Positions 20,184-32,177 of a stretch of DNA of 64,000 nucleotides are shown in pieces. The stretch is from NCBI GenBank assembly GCA_040954595.2, contig CM082584.2:2046001-2110000 (forward strand). Direction: 5' to 3'. How positions within the stretch are numbered: the first letter of the stretch is position 1; each line of letters opens with the position of its first letter. The notes under the pieces are model-generated. The model was not told where the DNA came from. It searched no databases and saw nothing but the letters and a program-made list of their open reading frames with translations. The position numbers and the translations under genes were made by a program. This stretch comes from Balanoglossus misakiensis (taxonomy: Eukaryota; Hemichordata).

Positions 20184-23100
20184 AACCGATGGTGGCAAAG
20201 AAGTTTTCCGCGAACATGAAAACAACACAGCTGCAAAATGAAGGTATTGTTCTACTGATACATTAAACGCACAACTTAGAATATGTGCCGTTTTAGCCAC
20301 ATGCAGATTGCAGGCACCATGTAGCTCTGCTTGGCATAGTAAAACACGTGTCACGTGTTGATCACATGACTTAAATGAAGGCGAACGTCCATGTTTGTAT
20401 GGGAGGGTCACCAGTTTTACGGCGCTGCATTAACGACGTTTACGATTCGGCGACAAACACGTCAAGTAGGTTCCCATTTGTGAAATTTTCGTTCGATCTT
20501 TATTTCTGACAACATTATGTACATGTTCATGTAGTTTATTGTTTGAAAATCGGTGCGTATCATTTTGCTCCGCACCCAACGGATTTTCCTATGGATGGCT
20601 CCATAGCTGTGGGGAGGGAGAGCAGCGTTGACCCAAACAGCGTATAAGTCCAGAGCTATGCTGGGCAGAGCTGTGTGTCTTTACGACGTCACTCCTGTAT
20701 ATGAGAGAGACGGTGGGCGATCTCTTTTACAGTTATTTTCAAAATATTGTTTTTAAAAAAATAATATTTATTATCATCATCATCATCATCATGATTCCAG
20801 CTATTAATTTGCAGTACACGTTGTTGTCTTTTGCCAGAAAGGAATGCATTTCTCATATCACCTTACAAACTGCCAGAAATCCAAACAACACCTTTATGAT
20901 AAAGCCTACAATGAAATGGTGGATGGTACAAATCAAAGATTATGTGACTGCATGATCCTCTCCACATGATACTTCTCAAAGGATATTAATTTGCTTGGAG
21001 GGTGAATGTCTGTTGCTAAGCAACCAATGATGTGGGAGTGATGTAGAAATCTTTGTGATTTCTCAAAATATAACCATTATTCTAAATTAATATTTCCGTC
21101 AATTGGTTTTCAAGCATAATATATACACAACACAACAAATTATATTGATATACCATGCCTAAAATATGAAATGGAAAAAATGCAATCAAATGAGTGGCCA
21201 AGCAATTTTTTTCAAAATTTTCCATTTAATTAACATTTTGTAATAGTTTATATATTTGAGGCTGACTGTGGGTTGATTCTGTCTGTCTTAAACATTCAAG
21301 AAAAATTTGTTTGTAAAGTCATTTCAATGCCTGTCTATTAAAGCCTGTATAGCTGCCAAATTTCACATTTTTCAACAATAAAATACTTCAAATATATTCC
21401 CTATCCTCTAAATCCTCAACTTAAGCCATATTACTTGCATTTGCATCAGTTTGTCATCTTTTGGCGACGCAAACCACGATAGCTGCGTACTGTTTGTATG
21501 GAGGCTGATGAAATAGGTGCGGCACCGTTTTAATACAAAAGTGTTCAAATTGCAACATGCAGTCATAATCGGGCATCGATAAGGTGTTCATGTATACCTA
21601 AGTAATCTTTTTTAGATGGACTAATTTAAGTTGGAAATTAATGCTAAAAAGTGGCAGCTCTAGAGACTTTCAATTCCACATTTTCCAATTCCACAATTGT
21701 TGGATGTAAATGTATTTGAAATATGTGCTTTGATTGGATTATATGACATAGATTTATTTGAAGGGTGTGTTTGGATTAGATTATGTGACCATTGGATTTT
21801 GGATTTGTGTTCAAGAAGTGTTTGGAAATATAGAAGGGATCTGATGAAAAATGTTCAGGCAATTATTTTACCTTGGTCTAGAGTTTTAAAAAAGGGTGCG
21901 TGATTTTCATGTTGTTTGGGTATTGATACTATGTTCACTTCCAGTTCTATATTTGCAAATTGAGATATGCTTAAATGTCCAGTATTCAGCTTATCAACTC
22001 TACCAGTATTTTCATTAATAACAATAAAATTTATGCGTTTATTGTTTGTGTAATTTGGATTATTAAGTCAAATGAGGGACAGTTCTTAATGTACACCTTG
22101 GAATGAATCAATCAACAACATAATAGATAGGTGCATATTTTTCCTCTATTTTGATGTGAACTTTGCTAAATACTTTTTATCATTTAAACAATGACCTTTG
22201 GCTTTTCAGAGACGCGGTCAAGATGTCTCTCCTAATCCGTTTGAGCTCGCGCTCTGATTCGATAGTATCATGCAGATGTTGCTCCATGTGATTGGCTAAC
22301 GTCCTTGTCACGTGACGTGGCATATGTGTGGAACATACGTTCGGAACAACAAACGACACTTGTACGCGTAAATTATGATTACGTATAAAATAATTCGGAT
22401 AATCTCAATTTTTGGCGATCGATCTATAAAAATGAAATTGTGAAGTAAGTAGGCAACCATGGTGATACTTCCGGTGGAACGCCATTCTCGTGTACGTTAA
22501 GGCGTGGGCGCCCTCTATCGACAGACTGAATACGTTAATCGAGCATAATAAACAATTGTAACCACACCAGCCAATCAGTTGATGTAATTCATGTTCAAGA
22601 CAAGCAAATAAAATGAGACATTTCCGAGAAAACCTCCAAAACTATTATCATGTGACAAATAGTGGCATTTTGGGGGTCGAAAATGATATTCTTAAAAGAA
22701 GGCCAAAAATCCACCGCTAGATGCTCACAATCCCATTATTATTTTTTAGTTTCACCTTATGACCCGTCAGCTTTCTCTGATAGGACTCATACTGTAGTGT
22801 ATTTCGCTGCCATAATATTTTGACGATGTAGATTATCGACTACCCATTGACCGGCAGCCAAAATTCCAACATTTATAGGGTTATGCTGAATCATTAACTT
22901 CGTTTTCAAACACAGTATCGTAATCTTGAAATGGGCGAACATGTTAACCTTCGATTACGACCAGAGGTGTCAGAAAATAAAGCTGTTTAGCGGTGGATTT
23001 TTCGTATTTTCCGCCTCGTAAATTATCCTTACCCTGGGACGCTCGTCCAGGGGTGCCATTACGTAATGCCTTAGTTGGCGTGATGCATTGTGGGTAAAAT

Positions 23101-23280
23101 CAGCTGATCGTATACGCGTATCCTAGCAACTGACATGGACGCTACCATTAGCGCCCGCCCGCGTTCAAGATCATTTTAGTGTCGCTACAGTTCAGAAAAT
23201 CGTGAACATACATAATTCCCAATCAGTTTGGGATGATTTTTAGCCACAAGTAGTAATTACTGTCACTCATTCACTTATTT
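20184..23280. other. Non-coding stretch with one dispersed repeat
   Basis: I see no credible gene. 21440-21533 repeats the motif at 3026-3113 (GCATCAGTTTGTCATCTTTT, then TGTATGGAGGCTGATGAAAT). 22240-22510 and 23000-23180 are CpG-rich and promoter-like (CACGTGAC at about 22310). AAAATCCACCGCTAG near 22710 and AGCGGTGGATTTTT near 22990 form an isolated inverted pair. The CpG-rich stretch immediately precedes the pseudogene below and may be its old promoter. Confidence 0.5.
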
Positions 23281-26200
23281 AACAAGCCATGACAACATTA
23301 TATGAGGGAAATAAACCTTTATTTCAACTTCAATCTGGTGAGTACATGGTTTTCATTTTACCCCATCAAAATAGTGCGTCTTGAAAGGTCAAAGTTCAAC
23401 TTTTCCTTCGTTCATGTAAAATTGGCGCCATATTCAAATTGCAGCAGATGATCCCTTCAGCTGTTATTTGGAGGTATGCACTTGTTCAGTTGGCATGTCA
23501 TCATGGCATTTTGTGGTTATTTTATGGCCATAGCTGCAAGAGCAACAAAAGAGCTTTCTAATTCCGAAAAGTCTACTCAGGAAAAGGCTGAAAATACATC
23601 AAGATTTATGCCTGTTTACAACATATCCATTGGACAAAGGTATGCCAAATATCAGGATATCATGGCTAACAGCAGAAATATGCAAGTTACCAGTTTAAAT
23701 TTAAACTGCCACGATTTGAGAAAACACTAAGTGCTTCAGTTCAATGGTTGAATTCCAGGAAAAATGTCAGTATTTCTACAGCATTTTTCTGCAACTAGTT
23801 GGCAAAAACTGTCTTTATCAAGGCAAATCCTACACACAGCACTTGACTGTCAAGAGTGCCAAAGTAGCAATGTTGATGTTCTGCTTTTGAACAAGTACTA
23901 TCAGAAACATATCAAAAGTCTTCCCTTCTCGACTGTTGAGGTAATTGAAGATGCAATGGGAGAGATGCAACAACTACAAAATCCACATGAGACAAAGCTG
24001 ACTGTCCCTCTTAAATCTGCCGTAAGAACTGCCGGACAGCTATATCAGCGAGTAGAGGAGTCATACAATAAAGTGTACTCAACACCTTTCAGTGAAGCGC
24101 TTCTCAAAGTTCCGGGGTTCAAGCTACAGACAAAAATCAGCAAAGAACAGAAAAAGAAAGACAGACGAGCACTTTATACTAATGTCAAGCAAAGCATCGA
24201 AAAATCCCACGCTAAAAATGACGGAGATTTAAAAACAATCCTAGGATCCGGTCAGTCATTTGCTTGCTACGAATCATGTTGACGGTCTGTTGACTTTGAG
24301 TCTACCGATTCTGCCAAGAAGCGAGTAAATCGCCGTCTACAACTAAAATCCCTCAACAAGCTGACACCAAAAGACCATGTTGTAAAAACAGAGTCTGTTG
24401 AATGGGACAAAAGCTCATTTGTAAGTGAACTTTCCAATTATGATGCTGGCAAGGTCAACTGGAGTAGCCTTGCGAGAAAGTACGGGCTAACAGCTGCAAA
24501 TGGTGGCCAAATACTGAAAGAGTACGCAACCTCAGCTGGCATCGACACTGACAAGTTCAATATCAATAAGAAGGTTCAAGGTCGAGATTTTGTCAGAAGA
24601 GTACACCGTAAAACATTGAAAGGTCTTGGGGGAGGTGTCACTTCCTCAACACCGACCAGCAAGAGCCCTGCAAGAAATATTGAAAACAAAAATAAGAAGT
24701 GGCGAAATCGACATCGGTGAATTAATAGCACCAAAAGAGTTCCAAAAGATGACCATTGGAAAAGATGGCAAATTAAAAGAAGAAACTTATACAATCTACG
24801 CTAGAAAAATAAACTTACAGACAATCCGAAAACGAGAGCTTGACAGACAAATTAAGCTTGGTGTTCTGAGAAGCCATGTTTATGGGTATGACGACGGTCA
24901 TTACCAAAACCTAGAAGAAAAAGAAATAAGGGATGAGCTACAAAGAATACACGAGTTGAAAGAAGGAGAAACCATCGATGAAATGCGCAGTAAATTAAAA
25001 AGACTACATCACTCACGGCACTTCAAAATATGGCATGACCACAGTACTGTAGGCAACCATTCCCACATTGTCTTCATGGTGAGCTGGATATACGACACGG
25101 CATTATATCTGACAAATGAGGAGTACTTGGAGAAACACGGAAAAAAAGTAAACGTTGACTCGCTTGTTGAGAAGCCACATCTATATATAATGGGACGATC
25201 CAACTCCAATGACGTTGATCAGCTGTCATATGTTGAAACCAGAGTAGAAGATCTAAAATGTGCAACAGGACCAATAACATCCGATATTTTTTCATGGTGA
25301 TGGACCGGCACAGGAGTTTGAGGATTAGCACCAGAAAGGAGGTCACTACCAGTGCATCTGTGGAATAGAGTCAAGAAGACATGATGATCTGTCTGCATGT
25401 TACCATCTGAAATATCTGTCAATAGATGAGAAACGTAACTTGTTAATCAAGGGCAGCCCAATATGGAGAGAAAAGTCACGGCAAACTCCCCATCCATTTG
25501 CCAACTTAACAGTGGCCGACCTTAGGAGAGAGCTTGATGCTAGGGGTGAAGAAACTGAAGGATTAAAGAAGCCAGACTTACAATCTAAACTCTCTGAAAT
25601 TTTACATGGTATGCAGAGAGTACCAGCACTGCTCCATCTCACTCCAGAATATAATCTTGCTGAAATAAACTGCTCTGCATATGAAATTTTGCCATCAGAG
25701 CCACTCCATGACCTGAAGGGACACATCCACAATGTGTTAGAAGAAATTCCAGCACAAACCAAGGATAAAGAAGAAGCAGTAAAGTTACAGAACTTTATTC
25801 AGGCAACATATGGTGGTAAAGACGAAATTCGGGGATGCGATGCACGCAAAGCTATCCTTCTGGTGTCCCAGTATCTTCACGAGAACAACATAAATACTGA
25901 GCATGGTCAGCTTATTGACACGCTTGCTGAAATAAGCGAAACTGCTTATAAACATGACAATGACAGATGCCCACGACTGATTCTGCGATTGTATAACACT
26001 GTATTTTTGCATGGAATATTGTGCAAAAGGGTATTTGAGAAGCCAAAGAAACTTACCAACCGAAAGATGTTCGGGCGGTATTTCCATAACATCACCGTCC
26101 ATCTACCTGATCAACTGAGATTGGTTTCTCTGAGGTCAACAAATGCTGAAAACCAGGAGCGAGTTTTCAATCGAATACGGAGAGTGACGAAAACAACTTC

Positions 26201-26801
26201 CTCCAAGTGTCCAAGTGGTATCATAGGTAATGCCATGATACGTCTAGGTGCAGGAGAAGAGATGACAAAAGAAAGAGATCCATCACAAATTATAGAATCT
26301 GAAATTAGCAAAATTGGAAAGCAGCTCCCAAAACGTCAGAATACAGTAATCCCTGAGGACGAAATACTGCGACGACCAACACTACTGCAAAGCCACTATG
26401 AAAGGATTGCAGATTTCTTGCTGCCAGGAGAAGGTGCATTGTGGCAGAGACATGAGGAAGCAATAGAGTTTTTAACTCTGATACCCAGGATGATTTCAAG
26501 GTATCTGCAGTGCAATTTAGTCCCAAATATTTTAACTCACACTTATATTTCTTTTCAATAACAATTACTGTTGATTATATGCAGACATAATACAACAGAT
26601 TGCATGGTGTTTTGGGACAGGAAAAACTAATCTAAAATATAGTATCAAAGCATCAAAAATTACATCTATACATGCCCTGTCTTTTTCATGGAACTTTTCT
26701 GTCAAGCAGGTTCTGTTATTTTTTGTGACGAGCAACCTCCATTTTTACAAATAATAGAACTATTCTCGGATATCCCACATGTTTTATGGCTTTCTAAAAA
26801 G

Positions 26802-27140
26802 GTCTCTCACTCGCTGCCCTTTTTCTTTTTGTGTTTGATACAAAACACCATTTATGTTAATGTACATGTGTATATGTAGTGAATGAACGTTCAACCACAC
26901 ACAAGTTCCACCATGCTTGTATATGAGAGTAAAAACTCGCCCAAAATGAATAAATGGTAGAGACCGATTGTTCATTTTGGCAAGGTTTTTCACTCTCGTG
27001 TCTACAAGCGGGATGGAAGGTGTGTGTGGTTGAATGTTCATTCAGTATATATCCACATGTACATTAACATAAACAGTGTCTTGAATGAAACATAATATTA
27101 ATGGGAAAAGGGCAGCGAGAGAGAGAGACTTTGTCCCTTT
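26802..27140. mobile_element. Foldback MITE family A copy inside the pseudogene
   Basis: Left end GTCTCTCACTCGCTGCCC and right end GGGCAGCGAGAGAGAGAGAC then TTTGTCCCTTT. The middle contains AATGAATAAATGGTAGAGACC with complementary CTCGCCCAAAATGAA and TTCATTTTGGCAAG, giving a long hairpin. Confidence 0.8.
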
Positions 27141-28496
27141 AACAGCATGCAAATCCTTATTTATTTTGGAAAATTCTATTGTAAAAATTGTCCAAGATTA
27201 TAGTACTTACATTAGCCATTGGTGTTGTGTGTAAACTGTTATATAAAGAATGTTTGATCAATCTCCTTACCTGTTTATTTCTATAGGAACCTGGACCTCA
27301 TCTGCATCATTTCCGGTCATAATCTCTGCAAAAGGTACAATGTGATATCAACAGGTGTTGGTAAGATTGTGTGGACAGAGTAAGAAGTGAAGCAATTGCT
27401 TTACCAATCCACAAGATAAAGCTCTATGACAGCAATGGTGAAAGAAGTGGTAGCCTCACTGTCACAGGCTTTCAAGATGATAGCAGACGTAAGAGCATAT
27501 TACATCACAGTCAAACCAAATAAGTGACTTCATCTGTATGCATATAATTTTGGGGGAAACATTACTTTCAAAAATATGAATTTCTTTCACTTCAGCCTGT
27601 CAAAATTAATTGACCTATATATACCCAGCCATGTTCAACTTTCAATACCACATGAATTCAATGAAAGTATATCTAATGGGCGAAATGTGTTGCTTCTCGC
27701 CTGATTTAGCAAAATTGAGTGACATAAATACTGGCTGGAACGGCTTAGTTAAATGAACGTTTGAAATTATTTTTGAATTATGATTAGTCTATAACAGTAA
27801 TAAATTTTGAAATAACACTATATAATACAAGCACTACAAAAAATGTCAATATTTTATACTACCTTATAGAATCCGAGGAAATTCCAGAGCATCCAATTGG
27901 TGTAGATGATGATGACCATGACTTGTTGATTGATCCTGGTTCCCATGAACACATCCTCTCAGTAGAAGATGATATACTTGCCCCTGATATCACCATGGAC
28001 ATGAATGACATCGAGCCGACAAGTGTACCTGAAAGGAACATAACATTACATGGTAGCAATGCTGAGGAGACCCGTTGCAGTATACCAATAGAAGATACAA
28101 GACAGACACAGCATAGTACAGGGGAAGACATCAACATGACAGACTGTGATTTGGAAACAGAGCACACTGAGGAGACAGTTGAAGCAGAAAGGATGGAAGT
28201 CAATGGTATGGAAAATTGCTGCACTCAAGAAGGTAACTATTACTATAGTGAAGTTACCATGTATGGGATTGTTCATTTCAAGGTTCCACTCATTCTTATT
28301 TCCTCCCCCCCCCCCACCATCCCCAAATAAATCTGCAAGCCCACATTCCAAGCACATAGTTATGTCACAGTGCAGGAGATAGTCATTTCAATTTTATTTT
28401 AGAAAGGAAAGATAAATGTGTGTGAGCGGGAAAAGATATGAAACATGACACACCCACATATATGTACATTTATAATATACCTCATGCTAATACTGT

Positions 28497-28925
28497 GCCG
28501 TGATTCGCCAGAATCCGTCACGTGATAGGAAAATAGAATCGACTATGAACCGCTAGGGAAATAGCAGAAAAAATATAAACCGGTCACGTGACCCGCGTGA
28601 GTGCGCAGACTCGGTCACGTCAATCAGCGTCGCGTCGTCTGACACAATGGCCACCACTGAAGATGTCGTCTGCCAGCCTCAAGAAAAAATTGCAAGATTT
28701 TCCCAGCTGTTAGCATGAGGTTTATTATAAAACACCTATAGCCTGGCCTATATTCGGGCCATAGCAGCCGTTTTAAATTTACCCCCTCGTGACTGTGAGT
28801 TACCAGAATCATATGCTATTTCCCTCGGCCGCATATGATTCTGGTAACTCACAGCCCCTCGGGTGTAATAAACGGCCGCTATGGCCCTCATGGCCAGGCA
28901 ATAGGTGTTCAATATTTCATGTTGA
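28497..28925. mobile_element. Foldback MITE family B copy
   Basis: GTGAGTTACCAGAATCATATG at 28795 pairs with CATATGATTCTGGTAACTCAC ending near 28853. The outer arms (AAAACACCTATAGCCTGGCC and GGCCAGGCAATAGGTGTT) also pair. The left flank GTGATTCG...CGTCACGTGA recurs at 35250-35277, linking it to the copy at 35228. Confidence 0.7.
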
Positions 28926-29465
28926 CCTTGTGGAACCCCAGGTCAGTTTAAGAGGCCCAAAAGGAAATCACTTTAAGAAAAACTCATTATTATTGCTGTT
29001 AAACCTTAATGTTGTTTTCTTGTTTGCATTCAGGCAAGTCAAGTATCAAAGAAGTTGCCAAATCAACAGCAAAGATAACAGCCACACATGAAGAGTCATC
29101 AATCTCAGAGTAAAGTTAGTGATACTTCTTCAACCACGATGGACAGTCTGATATTTGTCCTTGGAGAGACAAAAGAAGTCGAATAATTTGATAAATCACG
29201 AAATTCTTTGAAGGCCCTTCCCAATGATAAGAAGTTAATAAATGAATATATAGAAGCTAAGGTGAAAGTAGGAACAAAGCTGATGAAATCATACAGCATA
29301 GCCAAGCTGTCAATCAAAGAGTGGGAACAAGAATATTGCATAAATCATTGGGGTTGTGCACCAAATTTGGAAGATTACAAGAGAAATAAACGTATATTGA
29401 AATTGTACAAACAAACAAAAATGGCAACACATTTTTTGAAACGCTGGAATATTGATTATAACTGA

Positions 29466-30437
29466 GAGGTGAAGTATTTCCAGCTGTATGTGCATGCAAT
29501 TTGATTACTCAGTGTGGACATATTTTGTACACTACACGTACATTCAGAAATATGGCATATTTTTCTAATGACATGGAGATTTTTGTGACTTCTGATGCAG
29601 AGTAAATATACAAGATATTGTTAACTTTGGTGAATTTAAGTTCATTTTGTTGTGGTTTAATTTACTGTAAATAATTTTTCCAAATGTTTGCATTGTATAA
29701 TTTACTTCCAAATCAGATGTTCTTTCCTTGTCATTTGCTACCAAAATGTAGTACCAAATGCATGGCATTTGTATGTCTGTGTTCAGGCTGTGGCCACAAC
29801 CAATCTTGTAGCTGTGGCTGAGACTTTCAATTTTCTGCTTGATGTTAATAAACAATAACTTTGTAGTTTTGAATTTTGATGGAAAGGCAATCATCTATAT
29901 TTGTCACTCATAAAAATGCACATTTCTTGACAATGTTGTTGAACCACTTCTCCCAAAATAATGGGACCCTTTGGTTTCAACCCCCAACCTGGCAGTGTTC
30001 AAATCTCACATTGTAAACACCACCTGCACCTGCACTTTGTTAATACAAGGAGACTGGAAACAGTGTGCTACACAATAAATTGAGACAAAGGAGTGTTACA
30101 AGACTTAACAAACAAGTAATTAACATATGGCCTAGTTGCACAGGAAAATGCTACAAACAAGTTTTTCCCGCCCAAGTCAGACTGTGCGTGGCATGGGTCC
30201 ATAGCTGCAGCTGTGGTGTTTTCTGGCTAATTGTACTTTTCCTTTTTACGGGCTCTTTTTCCGTGTCGATCAGAAAATTGCCCGCAAAATGTCAGACAAA
30301 AATTGCCAGAAAACACCACTGCTATGACCCAGAATGAGATTATACTTAGGCCGTCCTCTGCATGCCATACTATCGATCGCACGTACCGAACGAAACTCGC
30401 ATCACATGCAATCCGAAAATAGCTGATAAGAACTTAC
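29466..30437. other. Non-coding stretch
   Basis: Nothing definable apart from AATAAA-like sites (29845) that could serve the pseudogene upstream. Confidence 0.5.
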
Positions 30438-30651
30438 CTTCATTGTACAGTTTACCGTAAAAAGCAGTCTTACACCGACGATTACGTTGGCAGGAAATGA
30501 AGGCATCGACTAAAACAACATGAATCGGATGTACCGCGTACCGCCCACACGATGCACATGTCTGTCGCGATACAATACCATAGACTATTTTACTTCTGTC
30601 CATTCGCTCGCAAACGTCGTTTTCTGAATGTGTTATGAGTTTTGGGCACAT
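30438..30651 (-). CDS. Candidate first coding exon of an unrecognised Cys-containing protein
   Basis: From ATG at 30651 the minus strand is open for 71 codons and then meets a consensus donor GTAAGTTC at 30437. The peptide contains VSRQTCASCGRYAVHP, VDAFISCQRNRRC and TAFYGKLYNEG. A CxxCG pair with later Cys residues could bind a metal. A second ATG (ERMDRSKIVYG) is an alternative start. I see no matching downstream exon and do not recognise the family. Confidence 0.35.
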
Positions 30652-30652
30652 T

Positions 30653-30722
30653 TAAGGACCGAAACGGGGAGATTTTTGACATTTTTTTGCCGAATTTTCG
30701 TCAAAACCTCGCCGTTTCGGTC
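30653..30722. repeat. 70-bp hairpin AGGACCGAAACGG...CCGTTTCGGTCC
   Basis: GGACCGAAACGG and CCGTTTCGGTCC are perfect inverted ends, and much of the interior also pairs (ATTTTTGACATTTTT with CGAATTTTCGTCAAAA imperfectly). It lies just upstream of the candidate exon at 30438-30651. Confidence 0.7.
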
Positions 30723-30747
30723 CACGCCCGCCCACACATCATATAGG

Positions 30748-30929
30748 GCGTTCTCACTGGCACGTTTACACCGGTGCTACAGCGGTGTAGATTTGACACC
30801 GACGGAAAAAAACAAGTGAGAACGCTTTACACCGGTGTTGGGCCGGTGTTGATTTGCGACGGCGATGGGTGGCGGGTCAGGGCCAGTGCTGGGCCAGCGC
30901 TCCGACGCAAATAGTCAGTGAGAACGCAA
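30748..30929. mobile_element. MITE-like element with GCGTTCTCACT/AGTGAGAACGC ends
   Basis: GCGTTCTCACT at 30748 and AGTGAGAACGC at about 30816 and 30919 are inverted. Internal ACACCGGTG palindromes repeat. AGTGAGAAC and ACACCGGTGTC recur near 31410-31435. Confidence 0.5.
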
Positions 30930-31440
30930 AGATAAACAAACACCGTTCAAAAGCGCCACCCTGCAGTGACTTTTGGGTATGTTTATTAGGTATAGCCCAT
31001 TGTCTATGGTCAGTTTCCATTGTTAAGTCAATCACACTGGACGTGAGTGGTTTTCAAACCATTCGCAGTTTGCATGGTCTGCAACACTTCTGTCTGCTAC
31101 CAACTTTCGGAAGGTTCTCTCGATCACCGAAAAGCTGAGGCATTTTCCATTTATGGATTAACATTCATTTACTTCTAAACATTATCAAAACTGTCACAAA
31201 GTCGTCTAGAACGCATATGCAGGTATAGAAACTGCAACATGTTGCTGTAATGTCCTCGACGTCCTCAATTTTGTTAGTTGCCGTGTTGCTAAACATGGCC
31301 ATTTAGACGATGTTTATTTCAAAACAGTGGCCAAAAGTTTAGTGTGTGGACGCACGGAGATTCTGTGGACTAATCCCCTGTGTTTGCAGAGAGTAAACAC
31401 TGGCATTACACCGGTGTCAAAACTTTTAGTGAGAACAAGA

Positions 31441-32177
31441 CTATGGAGGTACTAGATAGAAGGAGCGAGGACGCTATTGTTTCCTATAAACCCCATGTTC
31501 GTCTTAATCTGTTTGCAGATATCATTAGGATCTCATCCTTTTATCACCTGATAGGCGTTCATAAAAGCTGTGCGCTTGCGTAGATAAACAAATTATAGCT
31601 GGCGGCGTGTCTCCATGATTTACATTTAGCATATTCAACCAGACCAAACTGCTGTGCCGAAAGTCTCTGCACTAGCAATTACAATGGTGACTATCGGGCA
31701 TCCCACACCATCCCACGCGAACAAAAATACTTGCATCGGGAAGATTGGTTTTCAAAGAAAACCTAAGAACTTATTGTTTTTTGCGGAAGTTTGCGAAAAA
31801 CTCAAAATATACATTTCAAAATCATGCTTTTTGGTTGTACAAAGAAGAAAAATAACGCCACAAGTCTTCCAAGACGTCCGCCTGACACGTTTCCGGTAGT
31901 GGTGATGCGTAAACTTCACCCCTAGATGTAAATAAAAGTCACCACGCATATGTAGTACGCTCGTCCGCGATGTGCGCATTGTGTTTTTAATATCATAGAA
32001 ATATTACCCCGTAGATCTTGCAAACCTAACTGTAAAATCGGCGGTAACGCACAGTGGGTTCAAAGGACGCTTTCAACACAGAAACACAAAGACTTAAGAA
32101 GCTTATCACACTTCAGAAGAAAGGGAGTTAATCCGCTTAAAATCCGTCCTCGCTCCTTCTCTCTAGTACCTCCATGC
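31441..32177. repeat. Inverted pair ATGGAGGTACTAGA...TCTAGTACCTCCAT, ~740 bp apart
   Basis: ATGGAGGTACTAGATAGAAG followed by GAGCGAGGACG on the left is complementary to CGTCCTCGCTCCTTCTCTCT followed by AGTACCTCCAT on the right. No clear target duplication or ORF is seen, so this is a non-autonomous element or its remnant. Confidence 0.6.

Larger units (their letters stand above)
23287..29465 (+). pseudogene. Decayed multi-exon DNA-transposon gene (GDGPA-motif, SAP-like)
   Basis: The first exon starts near ATG 23287 (MTTLYEGNKPLFQLQSG, then GTGAGT). A long coding region from 23476 to 26498 holds KVNWSSLARKYGLTAANGG, a frameshift near 24630, HFKIWHDHSTVGNHSHIVF, a second frameshift at about 25290 in a T-run, and HGDGPAQEFE followed by TAG (25348). 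Then come HYQCICG, a SAP-like helix pair (LTVADLRRELDARGEETEGL), LHDLKGHIHNVL and HLPDQLRLVSLRSTNAENQER. Later pieces are 27283-27487 (GPHLHHFRS with two TAA codons), an acidic exon 27867-28232 and a C-terminal piece to 29465 containing another TAA (about 29187). A TGA also sits at 24280. It is unlike the other two DDE genes here. GDGP could be a catalytic Asp region. I cannot place the superfamily. Confidence 0.75.
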
